Source: JALQUO01 sp964529685 (GTDB lineage: Bacteria; Pseudomonadota; Alphaproteobacteria; Rickettsiales; Midichloriaceae). Taken from it: a stretch of DNA of 64,000 nt. A program made the translations under genes and the position numbers. Below the pieces are notes generated by a model that made no database searches, had not been told where the DNA came from, and was given only the letters and a program-made list of their open reading frames with translations. The stretch lies in NCBI GenBank assembly GCA_964529685.1, contig CAZGZC010000002.1, positions 62,001 through 126,000 of the forward strand, read 5' to 3'. Every line of letters begins with the position of its first letter. Within the stretch, counting starts at the first letter, position 1. Shown here one piece after another: positions 36,162 to 45,663 of this stretch.

Positions 36162-38261
36162 CTATTTAGACTTTTCAATGATAGTATCTGCAATGTTTTG
36201 AGGGACTTGTTCATAGTGTGAGAACTGCATAGAATACTGCGCTCTACCTTGTGTCATTGAGCGGAGAGTACTAACGTATCCAAACATAGAAGCCAGCGGA
36301 ACATTGGCGCTAATAACCTGAGCATTTGCTCTCTGCTCCATCCCAAGAATCTGACCTCTAATACTATTTAAATGCCCAATAACATCACCCATAAAGTCTT
36401 CAGGAGTTATAACTTCGACCTTCATCATAGGCTCTAAAATCTTAGCACCAGCCTTAGCAGTACCTTCTCTAAAGGCAGCTTTAGCAGCAATTTCGAATGC
36501 TAGAGCACTTGAGTCAACATCATGATAAGCACCATCTAACAATGTAGCTTTAAAGTTGATTAGTGGATAGCCAGCCAACACGCCACTATTACAAGCACTT
36601 TGAATACCTTTATCAACTGCAGGTATATACTCTTTAGGTACATTACCACCAACTACTTTACTCTCAAACTCATAGCCTTCATGTGGCTCAAATAGGATCT
36701 TAATCCTAGCATACTGGCCAGCACCACCACTTTGCTTTTTGTGTGTATAATCGATTTCATATGCCTTTGTGATCGTCTCACGATATGCAACCTGTGGTTC
36801 ACCTATATTAGCCTCAACCTTAAATTCTCGCCTCATTCTATCAACGATAATCTCAAGGTGTAGCTCACCCATACCAGCTAGAACTGTTTGATTTGTTTCA
36901 GGATCAGTCTTAACGCGAAGTGATGGGTCTTCAGCAACAAGTCTAGATATAGCAACTGACATTTTATCTTGGTCAGCAATTGTTTTAGGTTCGACTGCTA
37001 CTTCAATAACTGGCTCCGGGAAGTCCATTTTTTCAAGGATAATTGACACACCTTCTTCACATAAAGTATCACCTGTAGTTGTCCTCTTAAGACCAGCAAC
37101 AGCAACTATATCACCAGCGAAAGCTTCTTTTATATCTTCTCTATTGTTAGCATGCATTAGGAGTATCCTTCCTATTCTCTCCCTCTCACCCTTTATTGTA
37201 TTTGTAACTGATGTACCAGCGCGCAATACTCCGCTATATATCCTCACAAACGTGAGGGAGCCAACAAACGGGTCATTCATTACCTTAAATGCAAGCCCAA
37301 GCATTTTTTCATCGTCAGAAGCTACTACATCAACTTCACCTGTAACATCACCTGAACGTGTAACTGTAAAGCCTTTAGCTGGCGGTATATCAATTGGACT
37401 AGGTAGGTAGTAGATCACTGCATCTAATAGAGTCTGAACACCTTTGTTCTTAAATGCACTTCCACATAGAACAGGAGTTATTTTACTTTCTATTGTACCT
37501 TTTCTAATACATTTTTTAACTTGCTCTTCTGTTAGCTCATTGCCATTTAAGTATGCCTCGAGAACCTCGTCATCTAACGTAGCAACTATATCAATCAACT
37601 CAGCTCTAGCTATCTCAGACTGCTCATGTAAATCAGCTGGGATATCAGTGTACTCGTAGCTAGCACCAAGGTCATCACTTTGCCATATAATAGCCTTCAT
37701 CTTAACTAGATCAACTACACCAATAAACGTATCTTCTATTCCTATAGGTAGTTGTACCACCGCAGCAGTTGCACCGAGCCTATCTTTAATCATACTGACA
37801 CATTTCTCAAAGCTTGCACCAGTTCTATCCAGTTTATTTACAAAGCACATTCTTGGGACATTATATTTATCAGCTTGCCTCCACACTGTCTCTGACTGAG
37901 GCTCAACACCAGCAACGCCATCAAATACAGCTACTGCACCGTCCAGCACCCTTAGAGATCTCTCAACCTCAATTGTAAAATCTACGTGTCCTGGAGTATC
38001 AATAATATTAATCCTATGCTCTTCATTACTTTCATGAGCTTTCCAGAAGCAAGTTGTAGCAGCAGATGTAATTGTAATACCACGCTCCTGCTCCTGCTCC
38101 ATCCAGTCCATAGTTGCATTACCTTCATGTACCTCACCTATCTTATGAGACTTACCCGTATAGTAAAGAATTCTTTCAGTACACGTTGTTTTACCTGCAT
38201 CTATGTGAGCCATGATCCCTATATTTCTATAGAGGTTAATTTGAGTGTTTCTAACTGACAT
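36162..38261 (-). CDS. fusA: elongation factor G
   Basis: The translocase GTPase of protein synthesis. The 699 residues show all G motifs: AHIDAGKTT (P-loop), the DTPGHVDF G3 motif (IIDTPGHVDF) and FVNKLDRTG (NKxD). Domains II to V follow (for example GMGELHLEI in domain III and QILGMEQR in domain V). It is third in the rpsL-rpsG-fusA order of the str operon; tuf does not follow. Intact. Confidence 0.98.
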   Translation of the reverse strand: MSVRNTQINLYRNIGIMAHIDAGKTTCTERILYYTGKSHKIGEVHEGNATMDWMEQEQERGITITSAATTCFWKAHESNEEHRINIIDTPGHVDFTIEVERSLRVLDGAVAVFDGVAGVEPQSETVWRQADKYNVPRMCFVNKLDRTGASFEKCVSMIKDRLGATAAVVQLPIGIEDTFIGVVDLVKMKAIIWQSDDLGASYEYTDIPADLHEQSEIARAELIDIVATLDDEVLEAYLNGNELTEEQVKKCIRKGTIESKITPVLCGSAFKNKGVQTLLDAVIYYLPSPIDIPPAKGFTVTRSGDVTGEVDVVASDDEKMLGLAFKVMNDPFVGSLTFVRIYSGVLRAGTSVTNTIKGERERIGRILLMHANNREDIKEAFAGDIVAVAGLKRTTTGDTLCEEGVSIILEKMDFPEPVIEVAVEPKTIADQDKMSVAISRLVAEDPSLRVKTDPETNQTVLAGMGELHLEIIVDRMRREFKVEANIGEPQVAYRETITKAYEIDYTHKKQSGGAGQYARIKILFEPHEGYEFESKVVGGNVPKEYIPAVDKGIQSACNSGVLAGYPLINFKATLLDGAYHDVDSSALAFEIAAKAAFREGTAKAGAKILEPMMKVEVITPEDFMGDVIGHLNSIRGQILGMEQRANAQVISANVPLASMFGYVSTLRSMTQGRAQYSMQFSHYEQVPQNIADTIIEKSK

Positions 38262-38348
38262 TTTTTATATAAATTGCTTATTTTATCTAATGTAATGATA
38301 CATGAAAAATTTTTGAATTAGGCGAAATAATCTCCTAAGTTACTAGAT

Positions 38349-38846
38349 TTACCGGCCATTGTTGTTTTTAGTACCGACGAAAGCATAGTGAGCGAAAGCC
38401 ATATTTGATTCAGCCATTTTATGAGTTTCCTCACGTTTCTTAACTGCAGCACCTTTTCCACTAAATGCCTCAATAAACTCAGCTGATAGCTTTTCATACA
38501 TGGTTTTACCAAGTCTCTTTCTAGCAGCAATGATTATCCATCTAATAGCTAATGCCATTCCTCTCTGAGGTCTAACGTTTGTTGGTACTTGATAGGTAGC
38601 CCCACCAACCCTACGAGAACGCACTTCCATTGCTGGTTGAACATTTCTCATAAATTGCTCAAAAGCTTCAACTGGATTAACTCCTAACTTTGAAGCTGAA
38701 TTTTCTAGTGCTGAATAAAAAATATTTTCAGCAATTGACTTCTTACCCTCATACATAAGGGAATTAATAAATTTAGAGATAGTTACACTTTTATACTTCG
38801 AATCGGAGAGTACAATTCTCTTTTCTGCGCGTCTTCTACGTGACAT
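38349..38846 (-). CDS. rpsG: 30S ribosomal protein S7
   Basis: A primary 16S rRNA binding protein of the small-subunit head. The 165 residues are slightly longer than the usual 156. Family features are MSRRRRAEKR, NSLMYEGKKSIAE, VRSRRVGGATYQVP and RWIIIAARKR. It lies 12 bases after rpsL and 87 before fusA, as in the str operon. Confidence 0.97.
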   Translation of the reverse strand: MSRRRRAEKRIVLSDSKYKSVTISKFINSLMYEGKKSIAENIFYSALENSASKLGVNPVEAFEQFMRNVQPAMEVRSRRVGGATYQVPTNVRPQRGMALAIRWIIIAARKRLGKTMYEKLSAEFIEAFSGKGAAVKKREETHKMAESNMAFAHYAFVGTKNNNGR

Positions 38847-38858
38847 AATTTAGTTTAA

Positions 38859-39233
38859 TTATTTTGGTTTCTTTGTTCCATATCTAGAGCGAGAAGTCTT
38901 ACGATTCTTAACGCCATGAGTATCCAGTGAACCACGTACTACGTGATATTTCACACCTGGTAAGTCTTTTACTCTTCCACCTCTTACTAGCACCTTATTG
39001 TGCTGCTGTAAGTTATGGCCCTCACCCATAATGTATGCTGTAACCTCTTTACCATTCGTCAACTTAACTCTACAAACTTTTCGGAGAGCTGAGTTAGGCT
39101 TTTTGGGCGTTACTGTTTTAACTAGCAGGATTGTACCTGACTTTTGTGGGCACGCATCTAAAGAAGGAGCTTTCGTTTTATATTTCTTCGAAATCCTTGA
39201 GTTATGTCGTACCAGCTGATTAATTGTTACCAT
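38859..39233 (-). CDS. rpsL: 30S ribosomal protein S12
   Basis: The decoding-site protein. The 124 residues contain the near-invariant VTPKKPNSALRKV and VRGGRVKDLPGV segments. The Lys residues altered in streptomycin-resistant mutants are present as lysine (TPKKPNS and VKDLPGVKY). First gene of the rpsL-rpsG-fusA cluster. Confidence 0.97.
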   Translation of the reverse strand: MVTINQLVRHNSRISKKYKTKAPSLDACPQKSGTILLVKTVTPKKPNSALRKVCRVKLTNGKEVTAYIMGEGHNLQQHNKVLVRGGRVKDLPGVKYHVVRGSLDTHGVKNRKTSRSRYGTKKPK

Positions 39234-39302
39234 TAATTTTTTTAGTTTAGAGTATCGTATAACATGAGCTATTATACTCGAGATTTTTATTTTTTCTAGT
39301 GG

Positions 39303-40523
39303 TTATAAACCGTGGCCATTTATATCATGTTGATATGAGCTAATGATAAAGGATGTATGGCTGAGTTCGATATATCTTTCAATTTCTTTTGTAAACTTTT
39401 CTGCGAGCCCACAGTTAAAAAGTTCTTTTATGAAATTTAATATCAATTCTAAGAGTACCATACTGTTTTTTTCACTTTGGTAAGTGTCTTTCAAACGACT
39501 CAAAAATTCATCATTTTCTTTAATGAATTCTATAGAATTTTTTAGATTTTGTTTATCTTCTTCGCTGAGACTAATTTTTTCTATGAAATCATTTGCTATT
39601 TTTTTGATTTGCAAAACAAAATTATCTTCTCCATAATTTTTATAGACTTTCTTTAGAGCATAATTTAGCCCTTTAAGTTGATCAATTAAACAAAGTTTTT
39701 CCCTAAAAGTTTGTAATTCATTAGATAACTTACCTTGCTCATTTAACTCATTAAGTAAGTTTTTTAAGCCATTTATTTGTAAAATATTAGTTTGGATTTT
39801 ATAAGGAGAACTTCCCATGCCTATCTCAGCAATGCTTTTGATCAAAGATTGATTTTTATACAGATATTCCAAAGGATTTTTATTTAAAAAACCTAGCTCG
39901 CTCATCTTCTTCAAAGTAGCAATTTGCTTCAGGATTTCTTTATTAGGATTAAATTTATCGCAGTTATAATCAGTATATAAATATACTTGACTTAAATCAA
40001 TTGTTATGAAATCACTATTATAGCTTTCGATACTTTTGTTATACCAAGCTTCGCCCTCCTCATGAGGTATTTCTGGCAACAGATTGTTACTGGCTAGACT
40101 TTCTATGACATCCTTAAAAAATTCATTACTGTTTATGTATTTTTTGAGGTCGTAAACAATCTTATCGATAGTTTTATCCTCACAGAAACGCCAGTGCGAC
40201 TGCAATTCAATGGCTTGTGCATCGGAATCCCATAAAGGATAAAGTTCTCCTAACTTGCTCATGCTGTATGATACATAATGAATTTCATTACCATCACCCT
40301 CATACCACGGATTATTTTCTCGAACAATATTCGTAATCTTGCTTTTAATTATCTGTAATTTTATCTCTGGTATTTTTTCTGTGAAATCCTCTATTAGTTG
40401 GCTCTTTAGGTAATTCTCTAAAGACATCAAAGATGTTGCTCGTCCAGAAGCACAAGCTTGATCTAGATTAAAACCACATGCTCCATCTAGAGATATTTTT
40501 TTCTCAATTACCTTGCTTAACAT
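39303..40523 (-). CDS. unknown protein, possible cysteine-hydrolase-like effector
   Basis: A 406-residue protein I cannot place in a family. Near the N-terminus it has DGACGFN (Asp13, Cys16), similar to the DGxCxF motif of OTU-type cysteine proteases, and His residues in GNEIHYVSY (82) and SHWRF. The rest is helical and charged with coiled-coil character. The spacing is unlike a standard OTU domain, so this is weak. The start is unclear: the frame stays open about 37 codons upstream, and a strong Shine-Dalgarno sits at 40599-40607 six bases before an in-frame ATC, while the ATG at 40523 has only a poor one. Genes nearby are housekeeping. Confidence 0.6.
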   Translation of the reverse strand: MLSKVIEKKISLDGACGFNLDQACASGRATSLMSLENYLKSQLIEDFTEKIPEIKLQIIKSKITNIVRENNPWYEGDGNEIHYVSYSMSKLGELYPLWDSDAQAIELQSHWRFCEDKTIDKIVYDLKKYINSNEFFKDVIESLASNNLLPEIPHEEGEAWYNKSIESYNSDFITIDLSQVYLYTDYNCDKFNPNKEILKQIATLKKMSELGFLNKNPLEYLYKNQSLIKSIAEIGMGSSPYKIQTNILQINGLKNLLNELNEQGKLSNELQTFREKLCLIDQLKGLNYALKKVYKNYGEDNFVLQIKKIANDFIEKISLSEEDKQNLKNSIEFIKENDEFLSRLKDTYQSEKNSMVLLELILNFIKELFNCGLAEKFTKEIERYIELSHTSFIISSYQHDINGHGL

Positions 40524-40598
40524 CTCATAAATTGCCTTAAGTGAACTATCTACAACCCTCTTATGGGTCGCATCTACAGGGTACTTTATGATGTTGTT

Positions 40599-40607
40599 AC
40601 CTCCCTT
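40599..40607 (-). promoter_or_regulatory. strong Shine-Dalgarno without an ATG
   Basis: AAGGGAGGT on the minus strand is followed after six bases by ATC ATA in the frame of the 406-residue protein. It marks either a non-ATG start, a start codon lost by mutation, or chance. Confidence 0.4.
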
Positions 40608-40766
40608 AAAACTAAGTGATTCTAGTGCATTGAATTATTTGAGCATAATCATTATTATATTTATTTCAACATGCTGAAATTGAAAAAACTCTTGTGATAA
40701 AAGTGGTCTCATTGTAAAATGTTTTAAATATTTTCATATATATTATCAAAGAAATATTAAAATCTA

Positions 40767-41237
40767 ATGACATACTTCTTAGGAATAGATGCTGGTCTAA
40801 GGAAAACTGGTTGGGCTATAATCACTAAGATAGATAATCAGATTAAGTATATCTCCTCAGGCGTGATTAAAACCACAGGTTGTGATGCTGAAGCTCTTCT
40901 AAAGATATTTGATAGTATATCAGAAGTTATAGAAAAACATAAACCTCATTATGTTGCAATAGAAAATACATACGTTAATGAAAACCCACTTTCATCACTA
41001 AAGTTAGCACAAGCTAGATCTGCCTCAATAATTGCTTGTTCTAAAGCTGGTTTAATACCAAGTGAATATCAAGCTTCAACTATAAAGAAAGTAGTTAGTG
41101 GTAAAGGTAATGCAGATAAATCTCAAGTAGAAAGGATGATAACTTTACAACTTGGTCAGATCACGAAAAAAACTTATGATGAGAGTGATGCAATTGCTAT
41201 TGCATTCTGTGATGCTCTCTTTCAAAAAAGAGTCTAA
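40767..41237 (+). CDS. ruvC: Holliday junction resolvase RuvC
   Basis: An endonuclease that cleaves Holliday junctions in recombination. The 156 residues have the four acidic catalytic residues in LGIDAGL, AIENTYV, and the C-terminal YDESDAIAIAFCD. The RNase-H-like fold is complete. ruvA and ruvB are not adjacent. Genes downstream run in the same direction. Confidence 0.95.
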   Translation: MTYFLGIDAGLRKTGWAIITKIDNQIKYISSGVIKTTGCDAEALLKIFDSISEVIEKHKPHYVAIENTYVNENPLSSLKLAQARSASIIACSKAGLIPSEYQASTIKKVVSGKGNADKSQVERMITLQLGQITKKTYDESDAIAIAFCDALFQKRV

Positions 41238-41276
41238 TCTGGTATTATTTGGTGATATAACATAAAAATAAAACAT

Positions 41277-41840
41277 ATGACCTTACCTTTTATGCCTAAA
41301 GCCACAGCTATATGGTTGATAGACAATACAACTCTTACATTTGAACAGATTGCTGAATTTTGTGGCATGCATTTTCTAGAAATAAAATGCATTGCTGACG
41401 GCGATGTCGCTGCTAATATTAAAGGTCTTAATCCCATACAAGTTGAGCAATTAACAAAAGATGAGATTAGTAGATGTGAGGCAGATAAAAATACAAAATT
41501 ACGATTAACAAAATCAGCAACTGAGACAATTGAAGCAAATCAAGCCTCTAATAACAAAAAGTCTAAATATACACCTGTCGCTAGAAGAGAAAATAAACCT
41601 AATGCTATCGCATGGTTACTGAAAAATTGCCCAGAAATAACTGAAAGACAGATTGCTAGACTGGTTGGATCTACAACTCCTACAGTTATATCAATTAAGA
41701 ATAGAACTCACTGGGATATGCCGAACATTTCTCCAAAAGATCCAATATTATTGGGAATCTGTTCTCGTGTTGATCTTGAAACACAACTTGCTCATGCTAA
41801 AACTTTAAAAGCTGACGCGTACAACAATGAGAAGAAATAA
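41277..41840 (+). CDS. trcR: cell cycle transcriptional regulator TrcR (DUF1013)
   Basis: An alphaproteobacterial protein family (COG3820) now named TrcR in Rickettsiales, a regulator that works with the CtrA-GcrA cell-cycle circuit. The 187 residues have the conserved start LPFMPKATAIWLIDNTTLTF, then FCGMHFLEIKCIADGDVA, a variable basic linker, and a second helix-turn-helix (TERQIARLVGSTTPTVISIK). It overlaps mltG by 14 bases. The family is typical of alphaproteobacteria and supports that placement. Confidence 0.85.
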   Translation: MTLPFMPKATAIWLIDNTTLTFEQIAEFCGMHFLEIKCIADGDVAANIKGLNPIQVEQLTKDEISRCEADKNTKLRLTKSATETIEANQASNNKKSKYTPVARRENKPNAIAWLLKNCPEITERQIARLVGSTTPTVISIKNRTHWDMPNISPKDPILLGICSRVDLETQLAHAKTLKADAYNNEKK

Positions 41841-42801
41841 TTTGATAAAAGGCTTTCTAACATTAATTTTATTCCTCCTGATCATCGCTATAGGGTTTGC
41901 AATTGAGTTTAGTAAGATAAATATCAAAAAGGATCTTGTATTTTTAATTAAGAGTCATACCAGTACTAGAGATATTGCAAAACAGCTTATAGAACAAAAT
42001 GTATTACATAATCAGGCTGTATTTTTTTTCTTTGCAAAAGCTTACTCTGAGATTAATAATAAACCTATAATTGCAGGAGAGTATCAGTTAAGAAATGGCA
42101 TGAATGGATTAGATTTAATAAGACTCTTTACTAGAGGAAAAGTTATCCAACATTCAATTATGATTTCTGAGGGATTATCCATTAGAGAGATTTTAGAGAA
42201 AATAAATAAACTTAATAATATTATACACTTTCCGCATGAGATACATATTGAGGAAGGATATCTTATGCCTGATACATACTTTTATACCTATGGAACACTT
42301 GACATAGATATCATTAAGAGAATGAAGAAACAGATGGATGATTTTATAGCTGTTGAATGGCATAAACGTGATCAAAAAATAGATCAAGTTATATCATCAC
42401 CAGATGAAGCCATTATTATTGCTTCTATAGTTGAAAAAGAAACTTATATTGATAGTGAAAAACCATTGATAGCTAGTGTTTATATAAATAGACTTATTAA
42501 AGGTATGAAACTTCAAGCAGACCCAACAGTTGTATATGGACTTGGTTTATATCACAATGATAATTGGGATGGTAAGTTGCGCTTTTCTCATCTGAAACAA
42601 GATTCTAAATATAATACTTATAAGAATAAAGGTTTGCCACCAACCCCTATATGTAATCCAGGTAGGAAAGCTATTTTAGCTGTATTACATCCAAATTGGA
42701 GTCAAAAGCTATTTTTTGTATCAAATGGATCAGGTAGACATATATTTTCTAATAACTTTGCACAACATAAAAGAAATATAGAAAAAGTAAGAGTTAGATG
42801 A
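41827..42801 (+). CDS. mltG: endolytic murein transglycosylase MltG
   Basis: An inner-membrane enzyme that cuts nascent glycan strands and sets their length. The 324 residues start with one membrane helix (GFLTLILFLLIIAIGFAIEF), then LysM-like and YceG domains. The catalytic Glu lies in IIASIVEKETY, with KLQADPTVVYGLG as the conserved downstream motif. LPPTPICNPG ends the domain. Overlap with trcR suggests coupling. Confidence 0.93.
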   Translation: MRRNNLIKGFLTLILFLLIIAIGFAIEFSKINIKKDLVFLIKSHTSTRDIAKQLIEQNVLHNQAVFFFFAKAYSEINNKPIIAGEYQLRNGMNGLDLIRLFTRGKVIQHSIMISEGLSIREILEKINKLNNIIHFPHEIHIEEGYLMPDTYFYTYGTLDIDIIKRMKKQMDDFIAVEWHKRDQKIDQVISSPDEAIIIASIVEKETYIDSEKPLIASVYINRLIKGMKLQADPTVVYGLGLYHNDNWDGKLRFSHLKQDSKYNTYKNKGLPPTPICNPGRKAILAVLHPNWSQKLFFVSNGSGRHIFSNNFAQHKRNIEKVRVR

Positions 42802-43315
42802 TGATTCTCATATTTATTGAAGAATAATCCTCTAGACGCTCAGCTTTTTCAATTTTATACTAATTACTTATCTGATATATAGAATATTTATTGATAGAAA
42901 TTTGAAATTTTAAGATTTATATTCTGCATTGATCAGAAATGCTTTTTCTTAAAGCTTTATTAATTGGTATAAATGCTGCAGTAATTATTTGGATCGATCA
43001 ACTTGTATTTTATCAATAAAATTTTGCAAGATTGTGTTAGAAGCGCAGCTGTAATAGGCATTGGTACTTCACTAGCTGATGATATATGTGCGCACAGCTT
43101 TCTATATCTAGTTTTATCTGAAAACAATCATATTTTCCAGTTCTTTGTTTTAAGTCTAGCCAACTTCATAGAAGTTTTTGCAGCTATAGGTGGGATGTAA
43201 CAATGGGTTAAGCATTGATAATAGCATTAGGTTGCTTTTTCGAATTATATGATGGAAAACATAGATTATCAAGTAAAATACTTAAAAAAAATATTAAAAT
43301 TGGCTCAAGTATTAT
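42802..43315. other. gene-poor region with a possible membrane-protein remnant
   Basis: About 510 bases between mltG and truB. Two frames look like membrane protein: MLFLKALLIGINAAVIIWID (from about 42941) ends in a stop, and from 43003 (TTG) a 65-codon frame reads INKILQDCVRSAAVIGIGTS then SLADDICAHSFLYLVLSEN to a stop at 43200. They overlap in adjacent frames and could be one gene broken by a shift. I do not recognise the parent. Confidence 0.3.
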
Positions 43316-44137
43316 TTAGCTGATCTTCTTGAATTTTATTACCCCGTCTATATTCGTACTAATCATGATAAGATCGTATTTTTCGTTTACAACTAAGAAT
43401 TTCTCATAGTCACTCACCTTGATTTTGATGCCATTTATTATCTTCTTTGCTGTCTCGTCATCTATATAAACTTTCGGATAATGATTGAATATCTCAATTG
43501 TAGATATAACTCTATCCGAAGCATCTGCCACTTTAAAATCACCGATTTTAGTTCGCCTGAGGGCTATCACATGAGCATATGTTCCTAGTTTATGAGCTAT
43601 ATCCCGGGCGATGCTGCGAACGTAACAACCTTTACTGCACTCCATTATAAAGGTTGTTTTATCATCATTATGATTTGTAATTATTAAACTATTTATAATC
43701 ACTTGCCTCGCTTCAAGATTGAAATCTAAACCACTTCTTGCTAAGTCATATGCGCGCTTGCCATGTATATGTATTGCTGAGAATTTTGGTGGCTGCTGCA
43801 TTATTTTGCCATGGAACTGGTATAGTATTTCTGCAATTTCTGAGTGAATTGGTATATTATTGACTGTGTTTATCACTTTTCCTGTCAAGTCATCTGTATC
43901 TGTTTCCATACCCCATTTCACTGTGAATTGGTAAACTTTATCCATTCCCATTACATACTCGATTGCCTTAGTTGCTCTACCTATAGCTGCAATCAGCAAT
44001 CCTGAGGCGAATGGATCTAGTGTACCTGCATGACCGATTTTACAATATTTAGGTAGTTTTTTTTTAATTGGATAAAGCATCTTTGCTGATGAGATACCTA
44101 TCTCTTTATCAATTAAAATGAATCCGCACTCTGTCAT
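43316..44137 (-). CDS. truB: tRNA pseudouridine(55) synthase TruB
   Basis: It makes pseudouridine 55 in the T-loop of tRNAs. The 273 residues hold the catalytic region GHAGTLDPFASGLL (Asp nucleophile), KVYQFTVKWGMETDTDD, and the RNA-contact segment CSKGCYVRSIARDIA. A short PUA-like C-terminal part is present. In many bacteria truB lies with rbfA and rpsO; neither is adjacent. Confidence 0.94.
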   Translation of the reverse strand: MTECGFILIDKEIGISSAKMLYPIKKKLPKYCKIGHAGTLDPFASGLLIAAIGRATKAIEYVMGMDKVYQFTVKWGMETDTDDLTGKVINTVNNIPIHSEIAEILYQFHGKIMQQPPKFSAIHIHGKRAYDLARSGLDFNLEARQVIINSLIITNHNDDKTTFIMECSKGCYVRSIARDIAHKLGTYAHVIALRRTKIGDFKVADASDRVISTIEIFNHYPKVYIDDETAKKIINGIKIKVSDYEKFLVVNEKYDLIMISTNIDGVIKFKKIS

Positions 44138-44461
44138 TTTTGCGGAATTTATATCATACTTTTGTTTTTATTGATTTCTATCTAGTTAGATTGAAAAAAT
44201 CTATCTATATATTCTTGACTTATTTTCAGCATATTTTTTTAGAGTTTTGATAATGCTTCTTCCAACTTCAGTCAATAAATTTGCAAATTTTTCCACTTTA
44301 AGCCTTGGCTGTATTTTATATATTTATTCTCTATACTGAGCTGCGAGAGCTCATTAGTATATGACACTTTTTTAATTTGATCTGTGCAATGAAATTTGAA
44401 AAATCTGAAAATAACTCCTGATTAGCTTCAGCAAATATTCAAGTCAATATTATAACTCATA

Positions 44462-44512
44462 ATCTAGCACCACAGCTGAATCATTCACCTTATACTCAGT
44501 CCTGAGGTCTTT
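44462..44512 (-). pseudogene. diverged 17-codon fragment of prfB downstream of prfB
   Basis: Just past the prfB stop, on the same strand, 17 codons (KDLRTEYKVNDSAVVLD) match the RF2 segment encoded at 44601-44651 (KDLRTGYKITDTAAVLD). Five residues differ. Similarity ends within a few codons on each side (it then runs into a stop). It looks like a partial tandem copy of the prfB 3' end. The remaining space to truB (about 320 bases) has no gene I can support. Confidence 0.75.
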
Positions 44513-44516
44513 GCCA

Positions 44517-45663
44517 TTAATCTTCATCATCGATGACTTTAAATCCTTTACCGGACAACTTAAGCTCTAGCATTTCGCGTATAAATATATCAATTTCACC
44601 ATCTAGCACCGCAGCTGTGTCAGTTATTTTATATCCAGTCCTGAGATCTTTAACCATTTTATATGGGTGTAAAACATATGAGCGTATCTGATGTCCCCAG
44701 CCGATAGAGCTCTTTTGATCATTGTCCTGGCTAGCTTTTTCTTTACGCTTCTGCATTTCTAGTTCATAAAGCTTACTTTTCAGCATTGACATACATTCAT
44801 CACGGTTCTTATGCTGAGATCTATTATTTTGGCATTGAGCAACTATCCCAGTTGGCATATGAGTAATTCTCACTGCACTATCTGTAGTATTGACATGCTG
44901 ACCACCTGCACCACTTGACCTATAAGTATCAATCCTCAGATCGCTCTCAACTATATTTATCTCTACATCATCATTAATGACTGGCAAAATATTTATACTT
45001 GCAAAGCTTGTATGGCGCTTTCCTGCATTGTTAAATGGAGAAATTCTCACTAAGCGATGTATCCCAGTTTCAACCTTCAACCAACCATAGGCATTGCGCC
45101 CTTCAACTTTAACAGTTGCTGATTTTATCCCTACTTCTTCGCCTTCTAGCTGATCAATTATTGATACTTTATATCTATGCTTCTCACTCCACCTAATATA
45201 CATTCTGAGTAGCATCTCAGCCCAATCATCACTCTCTGTACCTCCTGCACCTGAGTGAACTTCAACAAAGCATGAAGCAGTATCTATATCGTCTGAGAGC
45301 ATACATTCAATTTCATTATTGTATGCCTCCTTAGCTATTTCCTTTAGACTATTCAAAACTTCATTCATCGTATCTGTATCAGACATCTCCTCAGCAATAT
45401 CTATCAGCTCAATACTATCTTCAAAAGATCTTTCTATTTTGTGAATTACCTCTAATTGTTTCGATAAATATTCCCTTTCTATAAATAATTTTTTTGCAGA
45501 TTGTACATCATTCCATATATCTTCAGCCTCAGCTAGTTTATCTATCTCAGCTATTCTCTCGCTTGCTTTATCGACGTCAAAGATACCTCCTAATTACATT
45601 TAATGAATCATTTACTTGTTTGCTTACAATAGATAATTCCTGTCTAAAATTTAGACTACTCAT
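44517..45663 (-). CDS. prfB: peptide chain release factor 2 (programmed +1 frameshift)
   Basis: RF2 ends translation at UAA and UGA. It is encoded in two frames. Frame 0 starts at ATG 45661-45663 and gives 28 residues ending RRYL before TGA. Ribosomes then shift +1 at CTT-TGA-C and continue as DVDKASERI to the C-terminus near 44520. The body has GAGGQHVN (catalytic GGQ) and ISPFNNAGKRH (SPF stop-codon reading motif). The start codon overlaps the 3' end of maf by 8 bases, so it is coupled to infA-maf. Confidence 0.97.
45576..45590 (-). promoter_or_regulatory. RF2 programmed frameshift element
   Basis: The minus strand reads AGGAGGT, then ATCTTTGAC: a Shine-Dalgarno-like box three bases before CTT, with in-frame TGA followed by C. 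It matches the E. coli site apart from one base in the box. It autoregulates RF2 synthesis, since low RF2 favours the shift. Confidence 0.95.
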
